Source of the DNA: an uncultured Cryomorphaceae bacterium
GTDB lineage: Bacteria > Bacteroidota > Bacteroidia > Flavobacteriales > Schleiferiaceae
Reading direction: 5' to 3'
DNA: 64,000 nucleotides
Assembly: GCA_937120475.1 (NCBI GenBank)
Contig: CAKZJV010000007.1
Span: 884,068 to 948,067, forward strand
In this document: positions 8,101 to 18,800 of the stretch, one piece after another
Numbering within the stretch: position 1 is the first letter of the stretch
How the letters are laid out: each line of letters begins with the position of its first letter
Notes under the pieces: model-generated
Databases searched by the model: none
Told to the model about the DNA's origin: nothing
Seen by the model: only the letters and a program-made list of their open reading frames with translations
Made by a program: the position numbers and the translations under genes

Positions 8101-9738
8101 CAGGGCTATAAAATCAATATCCATTTCTGCCGATACCCTGGCAATAGAATCTTCGGTGAGGTTGAGGGCGTACAGGTCGGCCGAGTCTATCCGGGCTACA
8201 AAGTTGTAACGGGAGCTGTCCGAGCCAAAATTGGCGTTTCCATCAAACACAAATTTCAGGTTAGGATCATCGGCTTCAAAGTGCCCGCGAAAGTTTCCCT
8301 TTTGAATACGTCCGTTAATACTCATTTGTGAATACCCATATTGGTTGAATTCAAAAAGTGGAATTTGCCCTTGTAGCTTAGTATTCATGGTTTGAGGGTC
8401 TAAACCCCGGCCATCAACCTTTAACCGGGCAGTAGCCTTGCCCAGGGCCGAATCTTTCAACAACAAACCCAGGTTCAGGTCATTTATCTCCACATCACCC
8501 TTATAGGTAATGTTCTCAAGGGTAGTGTCCGGTTGCCTGAAAAATATATCGGCTTTTACCGTACCTACATCGGCCGTTACCGTAGCATTGGTTTGAAAGT
8601 CCTTCAGGTAGCCCTTAAAGCTTCCGGTGAAGTTTATATTTCCCAATTGATCGATCATCCCCGGGAGGGTAGAATCGGAAAACAAGCCGTTGATAAAGCG
8701 TATATCTTCCGGTACTGTATTCAAAAATATTTCACCGATGTCTAGGTAAAGACTGTCGGCATTGGTTGGGTTTTTAAGTGCAATATCACCCCTTATCCGG
8801 GTAGCTTGCCCCACCTCAATGACCAGATCACGGGTTTTGAGATCACTTACCGTTCCATCCACTTCCCCACTTATTTTGAAGCGGTTGAAATTGGGAAACT
8901 TACTGGTAAAAAAGGCGATCTCATCCGATTCCACGTAGGTGTCATCACTCAGGTCAGCCTCTATCCTAACCTGGTTTACAAAATCCTTAAATGCACTTTT
9001 GGAGTTGTATTTAAGGGCAATATCGCCTTCAATGTAGCTGCGGCTGGTCTTCAACTCCAAATCTTCAAAGTAAAGTTGATCGGCCAGGTACCCCATCTCC
9101 CCCTCCATTTTATAAATATCCAGGCTGTAACGTTCCTTAACGGAAAGGTTTTGTATATCGGCCGTAAAGTAACTGCCGTTCAGGTCAAAATCATCGATCT
9201 CCAGGTTTATCTGCCGGGCCCAATAACGGCTGCAGCTATCACAATTCAGATTATCGAGCCGGAAACTACCATCGTTGATGGTGACTTCCCCAATTTCCAT
9301 TTTAAAGGGTGGCGCGTTGGGCTTAGGCTCAGCGGGAGTTAGTTTCTGAATGAATTTTTTGAAACCCGGTAGGCTATCTCCCTTTTCAGTAACCCAGTTG
9401 AAGCGTAATTTATCAACACTAATATCACTGGCAACCAGGGTATTGCTTTCTGCATAAAATCCGCTGAACCCAAAGCTCAACTCCCGGGCATAAGCGAGGG
9501 TGTCCCCGTTCTCATCCGGCAGAAATAATTCCTCTAAGTGGGCTTCATTAGGAAAACTATAACTGAAATGATCCAGTGAAACATGGGTATCGTACTTTCC
9601 ATTGAACCAGCTCACCGCTTTTTGGGCAGCCCAGGTTTGTACGCTGGTAAAGGAAAAAGCAATGGTAAGCAGGAGCAGCAAACCCAGCAAACTCAACAGG
9701 AACCAACCGATTATTTTTAATACCCTCTTGATCGTAAT
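5191..9738 (-). CDS. tamB: Translocation/assembly module TamB-like protein
   Basis: Giant AsmA/TamB-type protein of about 1515 residues, which bridges inner and outer membranes and is linked to phospholipid transport and outer membrane protein assembly. One N-terminal membrane anchor is followed by a very long series of beta-strand repeats, then the conserved DUF490/TamB C-terminal domain at about 1110-1440 (e.g. LYGTYTVYEGQFLF, VNVDMTMSGNLMDPDI, VFSLLAFNRF). An acidic, lysine/glutamate-rich tail follows. Start: TTG at 9696 would give a hydrophobic N-terminus without a charged cap; the frame runs on upstream with IKRVLKIIGWFLLS to a TGA just before 9744, but holds no ATG or GTG. ATT at 9738-9736 or ATC at 9732-9730 would restore a proper signal anchor, so I place the start at 9738. 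The gene is divergent from tsaD, 8 nt away. Confidence 0.88.
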   Translation of the reverse strand: MTIKRVLKIIGWFLLSLLGLLLLLTIAFSFTSVQTWAAQKAVSWFNGKYDTHVSLDHFSYSFPNEAHLEELFLPDENGDTLAYARELSFGFSGFYAESNTLVASDISVDKLRFNWVTEKGDSLPGFKKFIQKLTPAEPKPNAPPFKMEIGEVTINDGSFRLDNLNCDSCSRYWARQINLEIDDFDLNGSYFTADIQNLSVKERYSLDIYKMEGEMGYLADQLYFEDLELKTSRSYIEGDIALKYNSKSAFKDFVNQVRIEADLSDDTYVESDEIAFFTSKFPNFNRFKISGEVDGTVSDLKTRDLVIEVGQATRIRGDIALKNPTNADSLYLDIGEIFLNTVPEDIRFINGLFSDSTLPGMIDQLGNINFTGSFKGYLKDFQTNATVTADVGTVKADIFFRQPDTTLENITYKGDVEINDLNLGLLLKDSALGKATARLKVDGRGLDPQTMNTKLQGQIPLFEFNQYGYSQMSINGRIQKGNFRGHFEADDPNLKFVFDGNANFGSDSSRYNFVARIDSADLYALNLTEDSIARVSAEMDIDFIALNYDRWQGEIKIVNTTFENADNFYFFEDIEVKSNGLDSNRSLEIRSNILDAEVTGNYTLSGISKAFTYHLRKFIKSGKGLPQAPEDDFQFAIHIKNTGILTEIFIPELDIEPNTLINGKYISSTHELDIDLKSPGFEYQKNQVASIDLQYNGADDESVLGFTIAGIELASGFQIDSLTLANFYYHDTLLFNLRWILRDSIDSRADIDGYALQNDSTNFEFGIDSSRFNIGFQDFYILDENRIYLDSGGVYIENLVISNGERSLFVNGNISDDPNEILRLNMRGFGMDLVNYFVGSPAARFNGELYGDVIVSQVLGKPRFAAKLTIDSLEMNSTLLGDLKAESDWTYKNDTISLAAQLQLGAVKTLDMKGYYQPDSLGSINFDIDFDQFRLAALNPLLSGTVENLRGYVNGGIQVSGNTGSPKVEGELDLPKVAFTVSFLQTDYNLTGSPKVKILPDRISFPDLVLRDSEYGTEGKVSGTVRHKNFRDFMLDLRVDAKELLALNTEASSNNAYYGKAFVSGVITVKGPADEVVIRADVSTERDTRFNIPLDVAEEVRKSNFVTFVKPNEPDSLKEEEANTPSINKGITLDFNISVNRNASVQIIIDQEAGSKLTSTGNGNIRLRIEPFQDLELYGTYTVYEGQFLFALENILKRNFRVQRGGTVTWNGDPLDALVNITAEYSTRADPSPLVADYNGGRVLVNVDMTMSGNLMDPDIGFDIEAPRANSTVQTVLSNRLSDDTRINQQVFSLLAFNRFAPDQGLADPGGSTGREQGLKLLASRASSWINQLTGDYNVSLDYQSAGNLQNGANINDPNNLNVNSQEEVEVGVSKRFFNDRFTVNGVVGVPIGENRNQIAGEFELEYNITEDGRLRAKAFNRAVQDQFSFADQNYQQGVGVFYRVDFDNWSEFFYKVFNPIQSTQQEDRKEEQAKEEEVPGPDEENIQELKESKPKDSEQGNEGESEQKKNSDPQ

Positions 9739-9742
9739 TTTG
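9735..9742 (+). promoter_or_regulatory. Probable -7 box of tsaD (leaderless)
   Basis: TAATTTTG is a perfect match to the Bacteroidota -7 consensus TAnnTTTG. Only 4 nt separate it from the tsaD ATG at 9747, so transcription would start at or next to the A of the start codon, giving a leaderless mRNA. I see no good TTG -33 box at the usual spacing. The box overlaps the inferred tamB start on the other strand. Confidence 0.5.
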
Positions 9743-9746
9743 TGGT

Positions 9747-10769
9747 ATGAAATTCAAGCCTCTAATCCTTGGCATCGAATCCAGTTGTGACGATACATCA
9801 GCAGCAGTTATTCAAGGCCGGGAAATTCTGTCAAATGTAACCGCAAATCAGGACATTCATCAACAATACGGTGGAGTAGTTCCTGAGCTTGCTTCACGTG
9901 CACATCAACAAAACATAGTGCCGGTTGTTGATGCCGCGCTTAAAAAAGCAAAAATCTTTCCAAATCAGCTTCACGCCATAGCCTTCACTTCGGGGCCTGG
10001 CCTTATGGGCTCCTTGCTGGTAGGCACCTCTTTCGCCAAGTCAATGGCACTGGGGCTAAACGTACCCCTCATAGAGGTAAATCACATGCAGGCCCATATA
10101 CTGGCTCACTTTATTGAAAAAACCGGAATGGAAAACCCTCCTTTTCCATTTTTGTGCCTCACCGTAAGTGGCGGCCATACTCAAATTGTGAAGGTGAATA
10201 ATTACTTTGACTATGAACTGATGGGGCAAACGTTGGATGATGCTGCGGGAGAGGCTTTTGATAAGGCGGCCAAAATCATGGACCTGCCCTACCCCGGTGG
10301 CCCGCTTATAGACCGGTATGCTCAAGAGGGTGATCCTTCAATTTTTGAGTTTGCCAAGCCGGAAATGGAGGGCTATGACTATAGTTTTAGCGGTTTAAAA
10401 ACCAGCATTTTATATTTTCTTCAAAAGAAAGTAGCCGGTGATAAAGATTTTATCAAAAACAATCTACGCGACCTCTGCGCCTCCATTCAAAGTACCATTA
10501 TCCATATTCTAATGGAAAAGTTGGAAAAGGCGGCCCGTGACCTTCAAATAAATCATATTGCCATAGCCGGAGGCGTTTCTGCCAATTCTTTGTTAAGAAG
10601 CGAATTACGGACCCGGGAGCGAAGCCTGGGCTGGAAGACTTACATTCCTGACTTTGAATTTTGTACGGACAACGGTGCCATGATTGCCATTAGTGGCTAC
10701 TACCATTATGTGGATCATAATTTTTCCAACCTGGCCGTAAAAGCCGAAGCACGTAAATTCATTGTGTAA
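9747..10769 (+). CDS. tsaD: tRNA N6-adenosine threonylcarbamoyltransferase
   Basis: Transfers the threonylcarbamoyl group to A37 of tRNAs reading ANN codons, working in the cytoplasm with TsaB and TsaE. At 340 residues it has normal family length. The ASKHA-fold phosphate loop GIESSCDDTS is at 9-18, the metal-binding HMQAH (H113 and H117) is present, and SGGHTQI, GEAFDKAAK and the C-terminal TDNGAMIA motif follow in order. The ATG start gives MKFKPLILGIESSCD, matching the family. The gene is divergent from tamB with a perfect -7 box directly before the ATG. Confidence 0.98.
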   Translation: MKFKPLILGIESSCDDTSAAVIQGREILSNVTANQDIHQQYGGVVPELASRAHQQNIVPVVDAALKKAKIFPNQLHAIAFTSGPGLMGSLLVGTSFAKSMALGLNVPLIEVNHMQAHILAHFIEKTGMENPPFPFLCLTVSGGHTQIVKVNNYFDYELMGQTLDDAAGEAFDKAAKIMDLPYPGGPLIDRYAQEGDPSIFEFAKPEMEGYDYSFSGLKTSILYFLQKKVAGDKDFIKNNLRDLCASIQSTIIHILMEKLEKAARDLQINHIAIAGGVSANSLLRSELRTRERSLGWKTYIPDFEFCTDNGAMIAISGYYHYVDHNFSNLAVKAEARKFIV

Positions 10770-10835
10770 CTTCGGCTGCTTGCAGAAAGCTTAAGCCTAC
10801 CATGAACATTTTAACCGGTATTTTACTGTAATACT

Positions 10836-11288
10836 ATGGTGAAAAGAAAAAAGGAAAAAATGGTAATCGGTTCTACCGATGTAATTGACCTTCCCGAACT
10901 GGACCTCGAAAATATACCTTGTAAAATTGATACCGGGGCCTACACCTCCTCCCTGCATTGTGCCGAGGTGAAATTTATTGAAAAAGGAGACGATACGCTT
11001 ATTTCCTTTAAGCTGTACGACCCTAAATTTGGCATCCACAATAAAAAAACATACCGCTTCAAGGATTTTAAGGAAAAAAGGGTTCGCAGCAGTAATGGTG
11101 AAGTGGACTTCCGATATACCATATCAACCGAAGTAATACTGTTCGGTCAAAAAATTAAAACAGTGTTTACACTGAGTTACCGTGAAAAAATGAAATACCC
11201 GATATTATTGGGTAAGCGATTATTGAAAAACCGTTTTATTGTGGACGTGAGCAAAGACAACCTCAACCTCAAACAAAAAGAAAAATAA
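10836..11288 (+). CDS. RimK-associated retropepsin-like aspartic endopeptidase (ATP-dependent zinc protease family)
   Basis: Small protein of 150 residues in the family named ATP-dependent zinc protease or RimK/LysX-associated peptidase (DUF785). The hallmark is the retropepsin-like active-site loop [12 protein letters not shown] at about 29-40; the flap strand and the second hydrophobic motif [10 protein letters not shown] (about 127-136) are also present. An alternative start at ATG 10860 would remove eight basic residues. It shares the A of its stop (TAATG) with the ATP-grasp gene behind it. The pairing suggests that it trims or removes amino acids that the ligase adds, or processes a common target; that functional link is inference from gene pairing. 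Confidence 0.85.
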   Translation: MVKRKKEKMVIGSTDVIDLPELDLENIPCKIDTGAYTSSLHCAEVKFIEKGDDTLISFKLYDPKFGIHNKKTYRFKDFKEKRVRSSNGEVDFRYTISTEVILFGQKIKTVFTLSYREKMKYPILLGKRLLKNRFIVDVSKDNLNLKQKEK

Positions 11289-12199
11289 TGAACATTGTAA
11301 TACTCTCTACCAACTCTAATTTATACTCCACCAAAAGGCTGGCTGAGGCGGCAGAGAAGCGTGGCCATACGGCCGCTATTATTAATCACACCAAATGCTA
11401 CGTGGTTATTGAAAGTGGCGACCCCAAGGTATATTATAAGGATCATGCCCTGGAAGATGTAGATGCTATTATCCCCAGGATAGGATCATCAGTAACCTTT
11501 TACGGTTCTTCCATTATCCGGCAGTTTGAAATGCAGAAGGTTTTTACCACCCTTAGCTCATTGGCCTTGGTACGCTCACGTGATAAATTGAGGGCTACTC
11601 AAATCCTAAGTCGTCATAAAATAGGTATTCCCAAAACTGCTTTTGCCAAAAAACCCAGCGATGTAGATTACCTCATCAAGCAAGTAGGCGGAGCTCCTCT
11701 TATTGTAAAACTGCTGGAAGGCACGCAGGGCCTGGGTGTGGTATTGGCAGAAACCAAAAAGGCAGCAAAGTCGGTGATCGAGGCCTTTTACGGGCTCAAT
11801 ACCAATATATTGGTGCAGGAGTTTATTTCAGAAGCCGGAGGTGCTGATGTAAGGGCCATAGTAATTGAGGGTAAGGTAGTTGCCGCCTTTAAACGTCAGG
11901 GAAAGGAAGGGGAATTCCGTTCTAATTTACACCGTGGTGGCAGCGGAAACCTCATTAAACTTACTAAACTCGAAAAGCAGGCCGCCATTAATGCCGCTAA
12001 ATCACTGGGACTCGCTATAGCCGGAGTGGATATGTTACAGAGTAACCGGGGGCCGCTTATTCTGGAGGTAAATTCCTCTCCCGGACTGGAAGGGGTTGAA
12101 AGAGCCACCAGTGTTGATGTTGCCGGTAAGATAATCCAGTACATAGAACGGAACTTCGATAAACCGGCCAGTAAAAAACAAGATAAAGTAGGTGCCTGA
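11288..12199 (+). CDS. rimK: RimK-like ATP-grasp ligase
   Basis: ATP-grasp enzyme of 303 residues, family of the ligase that adds glutamate residues to the C-terminus of ribosomal protein S6. The pre-ATP-grasp domain spans 1-100; the ATP-binding part has [19 protein letters not shown] (about 135-153), [20 protein letters not shown] (about 177-196), and the Mg-binding [24 protein letters not shown] region near 247-273. It starts 1 nt inside the stop of the retropepsin-like gene and overlaps rsmE by 1 nt, forming a tight three-gene operon. Substrate could be S6 or another peptide; the family includes lysine and glutamate ligases. Confidence 0.9.
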   Translation: MNIVILSTNSNLYSTKRLAEAAEKRGHTAAIINHTKCYVVIESGDPKVYYKDHALEDVDAIIPRIGSSVTFYGSSIIRQFEMQKVFTTLSSLALVRSRDKLRATQILSRHKIGIPKTAFAKKPSDVDYLIKQVGGAPLIVKLLEGTQGLGVVLAETKKAAKSVIEAFYGLNTNILVQEFISEAGGADVRAIVIEGKVVAAFKRQGKEGEFRSNLHRGGSGNLIKLTKLEKQAAINAAKSLGLAIAGVDMLQSNRGPLILEVNSSPGLEGVERATSVDVAGKIIQYIERNFDKPASKKQDKVGA

Positions 12200-12888
12200 T
12201 GCAACTCTTTTTTGCGGATGAATTAACCCCTGAACATGCCGTACTTGGAAAGGATGAAAGCCACCATGCCAGCCGGGTTTTACGGTTGGAAACTGGTGCG
12301 GAGGTACTGGTAACCCAGGGCCGGGGTATTATTTATAAGGCACACATACGGGAGCTCTCCAAAACCAAGAGTTTACTGGCGGTAAGTAAGGTTTACAGTG
12401 AAGAAAAGCGGGATCGGTATTTACATATTGCCATAGGCCCTACTAAAAGCCTGGACCGCTTTGAGTTTTTCCTGGAAAAAGCCACTGAATTAGGAATAGA
12501 TGAGATCACCCCACTTATTTCCTTCCACTCTGAAAGAAAAGTATATAAAACCGATCGGGGGAAAAAGGTAATACAGGCAGCGGTAAAGCAATCCATGTCC
12601 AACTGGCTGCCTGTTCTTAATGAACCCTTGCCCTTCAATCAATTGCTTGGAAAACCAGGTTCCAACCGCTTTATTGCTCATTGTAATACCGAGCGGGAGC
12701 GGATGCCTCTATTGCCCAAAATCGCTCAGCTAAAAGAAAGCCTGGTACTAATAGGTCCCGAAGGAGATTTTTCGCCCGATGAAATAGAAACGGCCGTACA
12801 AGCCGGGTTTACGGAAGTAAGCCTGGGTGAAAAAAGATTACGTACTGAAACGGCAGGGCTGGCGGTAGCCCTGGCAGCCAGTCTTTAA
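12199..12888 (+). CDS. rsmE: 16S rRNA (uracil-1498-N3)-methyltransferase
   Basis: SPOUT-class methyltransferase, 229 residues, that methylates U1498 of 16S rRNA in the assembled small subunit. An N-terminal PUA-like domain (about 1-70, with SHHASRVLRL) is followed by the SPOUT domain with SERKVYK near 110, the SAM-binding knot GPEGDFSPDEIE near 191-202, and the closing LGEKRLRTETAGLAVA near 209-224. All family motifs are present. It is last in the tsaD-rimK run and its TAA stop shares TTAA with the stop of the convergent T9SS gene. Confidence 0.97.
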   Translation: MQLFFADELTPEHAVLGKDESHHASRVLRLETGAEVLVTQGRGIIYKAHIRELSKTKSLLAVSKVYSEEKRDRYLHIAIGPTKSLDRFEFFLEKATELGIDEITPLISFHSERKVYKTDRGKKVIQAAVKQSMSNWLPVLNEPLPFNQLLGKPGSNRFIAHCNTERERMPLLPKIAQLKESLVLIGPEGDFSPDEIETAVQAGFTEVSLGEKRLRTETAGLAVALAASL

Positions 12889-15800
12889 TTTCGTATCATC
12901 AGGCGATGGGGAATGTCCATACCCTCTCCTTGTACACGCAACAGGTAAGCTCCATTGGGCAAGTAATCCAACTTCCACTCCAGACTACCTTGCGACTGCT
13001 CTTCTCGCGAAACCAACCTGTTTAGTAGCTCCCTGCCCTGCATATCGAACAAATGAAGTTCAAGCGGTTCTGAATATTCGGACTCCCAGCTAATGATCAG
13101 TCGATCACTGGCCGGATTGGGGTAAATATCAATGCGTTCATTCACGCTTACCTCATCCAATCCGATTTCGCTTAGGCGGTAGGAATAGGATCGCCTATCA
13201 CCACAACCATTTTCCGTGGTAAGCGTAACCCGGTAATTTAAGCTGGGTATCAGGTAAGTATGAACCGGTGCAACCGGCCCCACTATTCCACTACCATCAC
13301 CAAAATCCCATCGGTATATGCTTGAGTTTTGCGAGGCCGAACCATCGAACTGTATTTCCATACCATTGGAGGTAGTACCCAACAAGGTGTACGTCCACGT
13401 AGGAACCGGCATCAGGCATAACTGTACGTTTTGACTGGTAACCAGCGTATCACCGCAGGCGTTGCTAACGGTAAGCGTTATAGTATATAAACCGGGATCG
13501 CTATAATAGTGGGTACTTAATACCGTACTGGCACCAGTACCATCACCAAAGGACCAGGTAAGCTGGTTGTAACCAGAGGAGGCACTTGCATCGAAGAAGA
13601 GGGTATCTCCGCTGCGGGTATAACTAAAATCTACTTTGAGGGTATCACACACTTGCACCAAGGTTGAAATACTATCTACATTACCACAATTATTATAGGC
13701 ATACAGCCAAATGGTATAAGTACCCTGGGCGGCATAGGTATGAATGGTGGTTGGTGTATTTGCCGAATTTCCATCACCAAAGCTCCAGTAAGTGGAGTCT
13801 GCATTCAGGGAGGTGGAATTCAGGTTAACCGTGAGGTTATTACGTGTATCTGAAAAAGAAGCATCCAGCGAATCACAAACCTCCACGTCAAAAAGAAGGG
13901 TATCCCTGAGCCCGCAATCTGTCCAACTTAGTAAGGAAACGGTATAAATTCCAGGGGTGGCGTAGGTATGGCTGGGTGAAACGCCATTGGCAAAGGTGTT
14001 ATCCCCGAAAAGCCATAATAAACTATCTGCATTAACACTAGTAGATGCATCAAAAGCTACGTTCAACCAATTATTGGTAAAGGTTGCGTTGGTAGTTAGC
14101 GGAGGACACGGTAAAGTAGAAATGGTATCGATGATAGTATCACTTACCAGGAAGGGTAAACCGCAGCTGTCAAATATTCCAAAGCCGTAGGTAGTATTAG
14201 GGTCCAGGCCAAAAATAGTAGCCGGACTGGTCATTCCCGTGAGGAAAACCGATACTGAAGGCCCATCCTGGAACTTATAAAAAATGAGGTTGGAGGTAGG
14301 TTTCTCCGATGACCAGGTAACCTCTATCGAATCGGGTGAAATGGCGGTAAGGCTTAAACCAGTAGGATCATTGCACAGCGGATTCTCATCAATGCGAACT
14401 TCATCCACGGCAATGTCTCCTATAAAACCGCTGTTTACCCCGGTAAAGGTAACGATAACCGTATCGCCAATAAAGTTGGAAATGTCCAGGGAATCCGGAA
14501 TCCATGGGCTGGCTTCAGTGGGTTGTTGCGGACCTATATAGCTGATACGCGCCACTTTGGTACCACTCAGATCTTCTACCTTAATAGAAAGGGAATCGAT
14601 ATTAGTTCCACACATATGGTAGGAAAAGTACAGTTGCGGAGCCGTCATAGTAGTCGGTATAGCTATATCCGGGGTAGTGATTACTCCTACTCCGTTGCCC
14701 CCAAAGGAAGCTTCGCGGTAAATATAATTTCCACTACCGGAAGCATCGGCCGTAGGGCCGGTATTCCCGGAGGTAGTACCCCCGGTTCGTGTACCCCAGT
14801 TAGGAATGGTGGCCGAACGGGTCCAGCAGCTATTGATTTGGTCGCCAAAATTATTGGCACCGGTGCCACTTATCCAGGGCGAATTATCAAAATTCTCGGT
14901 CCAGGGAGCAACAATAACTCCACAAGTGGTTACAAAATTTTCTGATGCCGACCATTCCGAAATGTCACCTACCCCACAACTATCCAGTACTGAAATCTCA
15001 TAGGATGTACTGGCATTCAGCCCACTGATGGTAAAGGGATTGGTGGTAGCCGGAATCACCGTGTATGGGCCTGAAGTACCACTTTGGCGATAGCGGATTT
15101 GCCAGTTTGTTGCTCCTCCCGAAGTCCAGCTAATAGTTAGTGAATTGGCCTGGGCAGAAACCAGGTTCAAATCCTGCGGTTTAGGACAACTGGGCTGCTC
15201 ATGGATGTCAACATCATCGATGGCAATATCCGAAAGAACACCATTTTGGAATTTAATCGCTTTGAAACGGATTCTTACGGTATCATCGGCATAAGCTGAA
15301 AGGTCTTGTATAGATTCCAACCACGCATCAGTGCTGGCACTTTGTTGCTCGCCAGAAATGGTATCAATTGCAGTATATCCACTGCCATTATCAATTTCCA
15401 CCACCAGATCACCAATATTGAATCCAAACATATGATACCAGAAGCTCAACTCCGGAACATTCAAAGGTGAAAGATCAATAAGTGGGGTTTCCAGTAAAGC
15501 CGTGCTGGGTAGTGGTGCAAAACCAATGGTTTCGGTAACCATGTAATTACCGTTACCCGTAGTATGATCAGCCGAGGGACCGGTATTTGGAGTGGGAAAA
15601 AGCACTTCACCTACCATCCACAGGTAATCATCCAGAGGAGACCGGTTCCAACAGTTATCCACTATACCGGTATCGGTAAAGGTAACGGGCGGTGCAAAAT
15701 TAGAAGCATCGAAGTTTTCATTCCACGGTGCCGATAAGGGTAAGCAAGCGGTGGTAGCGGCAGCAGAAGTACTCCAGTCACTAACATTAGCTATACCACA

Positions 15801-18800
15801 GCTATCACGTACGTAGAATTCGTAGGCAGTGGAACTTGCTAAACCCGTGACGGTAAAAGGATTGGTAGGAACATTGATCAATGTACCTGATCCTAAGGTA
15901 AAACCTATGGGCCCATATTCGATTTGCCAATCCGTAGCTCCTCCCGAGGTCCAGTCCAGCGTGATACTGTTGGCACCCACTGAACTTACCGCCAGATTGG
16001 TTGGCTTCGGACAAAGCGGTTTTTCATGGATATCCAGATCGTCAATAGCAATGTCGATGGACTGCGCAAAATTGGAGGCTTTATAGGCCGTAAAACGAAT
16101 CTTAATAGTATTGTTGGCATAACTGGAAAAATCGAGGATCGCTTCTTTCCAGGCGGCAGCACTACTGGTTTGTTGAGCTCCGGCTAATGAAAATTCACGG
16201 GTCCATGAAACTCCGTCCGAAACCTCAACAACCAGGGAATCAATCTGCTGACCAAACATATGATACCAAAAGGTAAATTCGGGCACGTTGAGCGGACTCA
16301 GGTCAATCAAGGGAGTTTCAATAACACCCACCCGGGATTGATTAAAGCCAAAAAAGCCTTCCGAGTAGAGAAACTTTCCGCTGGAGTTCCCCAGTGTATG
16401 ATCAACGCTAGGGCCGGTATTGAAAGATTGGGTTCCGTTTTGTCCGGTCGTCCATATATAATTCCCACCAGGCTGACGGTTCCAGCAAGGATCTATATTT
16501 CCGGGTGTTGTAAAGGTTCCCAGCTGCCATAAAGAGCTTTCAAAATCTTCCACCCAGGGAGCGCTTACCGCAATACAATCCGTAGTATCACCGGCAGGAC
16601 CGGTCCAAACAGAAACATCACCTACACCGCAGCTATCCTGAACGTAAAATTCATAAGCAGTATTAGCGGATAATCCCGTAACCGTAAAGGGTTGAGTGGT
16701 GGCTACTACCTGGGTTCCATTACCTAACGTAAACCCGGGAGGCCCGTATTCGATAACCCAATTGGTGGCTACCCCACCGGGAATCCAATTAAGGGTGGCG
16801 CTGTTATTAGAAGTTGTGACCACCGTAAGGTTTTGAGGTTTAGGGCAGGAAGGAGCTTCATCAACATTAACATCATCCAGGGCAATATGAGAAGCGGTTC
16901 CGGTGGGTGAAGCATTGGCCCGCCACTCAATAATAATAGAGTCTCCGGCATAAGCTGACAAGTCGATGATCACTTCGTTCCATGGGTCGGCTTTAGCGGT
17001 TTGTTGTTGACCTACAATCTGGCGTTCCAGGTTCCAGATACCATTACCCGAAGTAATCCTGACACTTAATTCGTTAATATCAGCACCAAACATATGATAC
17101 CAGAAAGTAAGCTGCGGGTTAGTGAGTGGTGTCAAATCAATTACCACACTTTGCAGGTTGGTTTCGCGTGCTGAACCTCCTCCGAAGCCAATGGCCTGGG
17201 CAAATACGTATTTTCCGCTTCCCGTGGTATGATCCCCGGAAGGTCCGGTATTAAAAGGGGAGAAAGTAGGTGGACCACCCTTCCAAACATAATTCGTCAA
17301 TTGGTCGCGATCAAAACACGGCCCGATACTTCCGGTATCGTTAAATGTAGGCCCTGCTGAGTAGGCCGCTCCACTGAAAGCCTGAACATAGGGCGTGCTG
17401 AAAGCAGCACAACGGGTTTTTAAGCGTAAAGGACCCGTCCATTGTGAAACATCACCTATACCACAGCTGTCCCGAACATAAAAATCATAAGTAGTAGCCG
17501 GGGAAAGACCGGTGACCGAGGTAGGGTTGGAATTTACATTGATCAAGGTTCCGTTGCCGGGAGTAAAACCGGCCGGACCGTATTCAATTTGCCAATTACT
17601 GGCTCCACCGGTAGTCCATCCTAATTGCGCCCGGTTGGTCCAAACAAAAATTTCTGAGAGATTCTGAGGGCGCGGACAGGTAGGGGCCTCACGTATGGCA
17701 ACGTCATCAATGGCCACATCTCCATTAGTACCGAAAGTATTTTGAGTTACTACAAAGCGTAATTTAATAGTTTGGTTGGCGTAAGCTGAAAGGTTGACAA
17801 TTACTTCCCGCCAGGGATCGGTTTTGGCCGTTTGCAACTGGCCGGTACGGTTGAACACATTTGTCCAACTGGAGCCCCCGTTATTACTGACTTCCACGTC
17901 TAACTGATCCACGTTGAAACCGAACATGTGGTACCAGAAAGTTAGCTCCGGCACAGTAAGACTGGACAGGTCTATCAACGGTGATTCGATCTGCGCCACC
18001 AGGGGCAAGGCGGTAAATTGAAATACTTCACTGTAGAGGTATTTACCACTGCCCGTGGTATGGTCGCCACTGGGGCCGGAAAAAGCAGAGGAAAACTGGG
18101 GTGGTCCGGGCTTCATGGTAAACCCATTACTCCAATTGCGCTGCCAGCACGTATCAATGGTTCCACGGTTTCCAAAACCAGTACCAACAAGCCAGGTACC
18201 TGAGTCGAAGTTTTCTGACCAGGGAGCGGTTACGGAGGTACAGGCCGTAGTAAAACTAACAGCAACCGGGGTCCAAATGCTTACATCTCCCACTCCGCAA
18301 CTGTCTCTTACTCTTAAACTGTAGGTAGTTTGAGGGGATAATCCCGTTAGGGTATAAGGGTTGGAGTTGGTACCCACCAGGGTACCGGTGCCGGGCGTAA
18401 AACCCTGAGGGCCGTACTCTATTTGCCAGCTACTGGCACCCCCCGTCAGCCAGCTTACGTCAACGCTGTTGGACTGGATATTACTAACACTTACGTTGGA
18501 GGGGTTAAAACAGCTGGGAGGCGGAATATGATGAACGGTTACCGTCCAGGAGTTATTATTAATCCGGTTTACCTGTTGGCCACAAGACGGATTGTTACTG
18601 AAAGTACGGAAGGCATGTAGCTTGAAATCAAGCCCACCGGTCGGAACGGTGCCATTGGCAATGGTCAGCCCGGTGCGGTTGTAATTAAAAGTTCCCGTGG
18701 TATTGATAGGTGGCCCGTTGCTTACATCATCTTCCTTGGTACCGGTAGTAACACACTCCAGGTAAGAGAATTGCTCGGATAGCCATCCCCCACCCAGGGC

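Noticed and set aside
8806-9342. 178-codon open frame antisense to tamB
   Set aside because: Opposite a well-supported gene and without motif, start context or partner.
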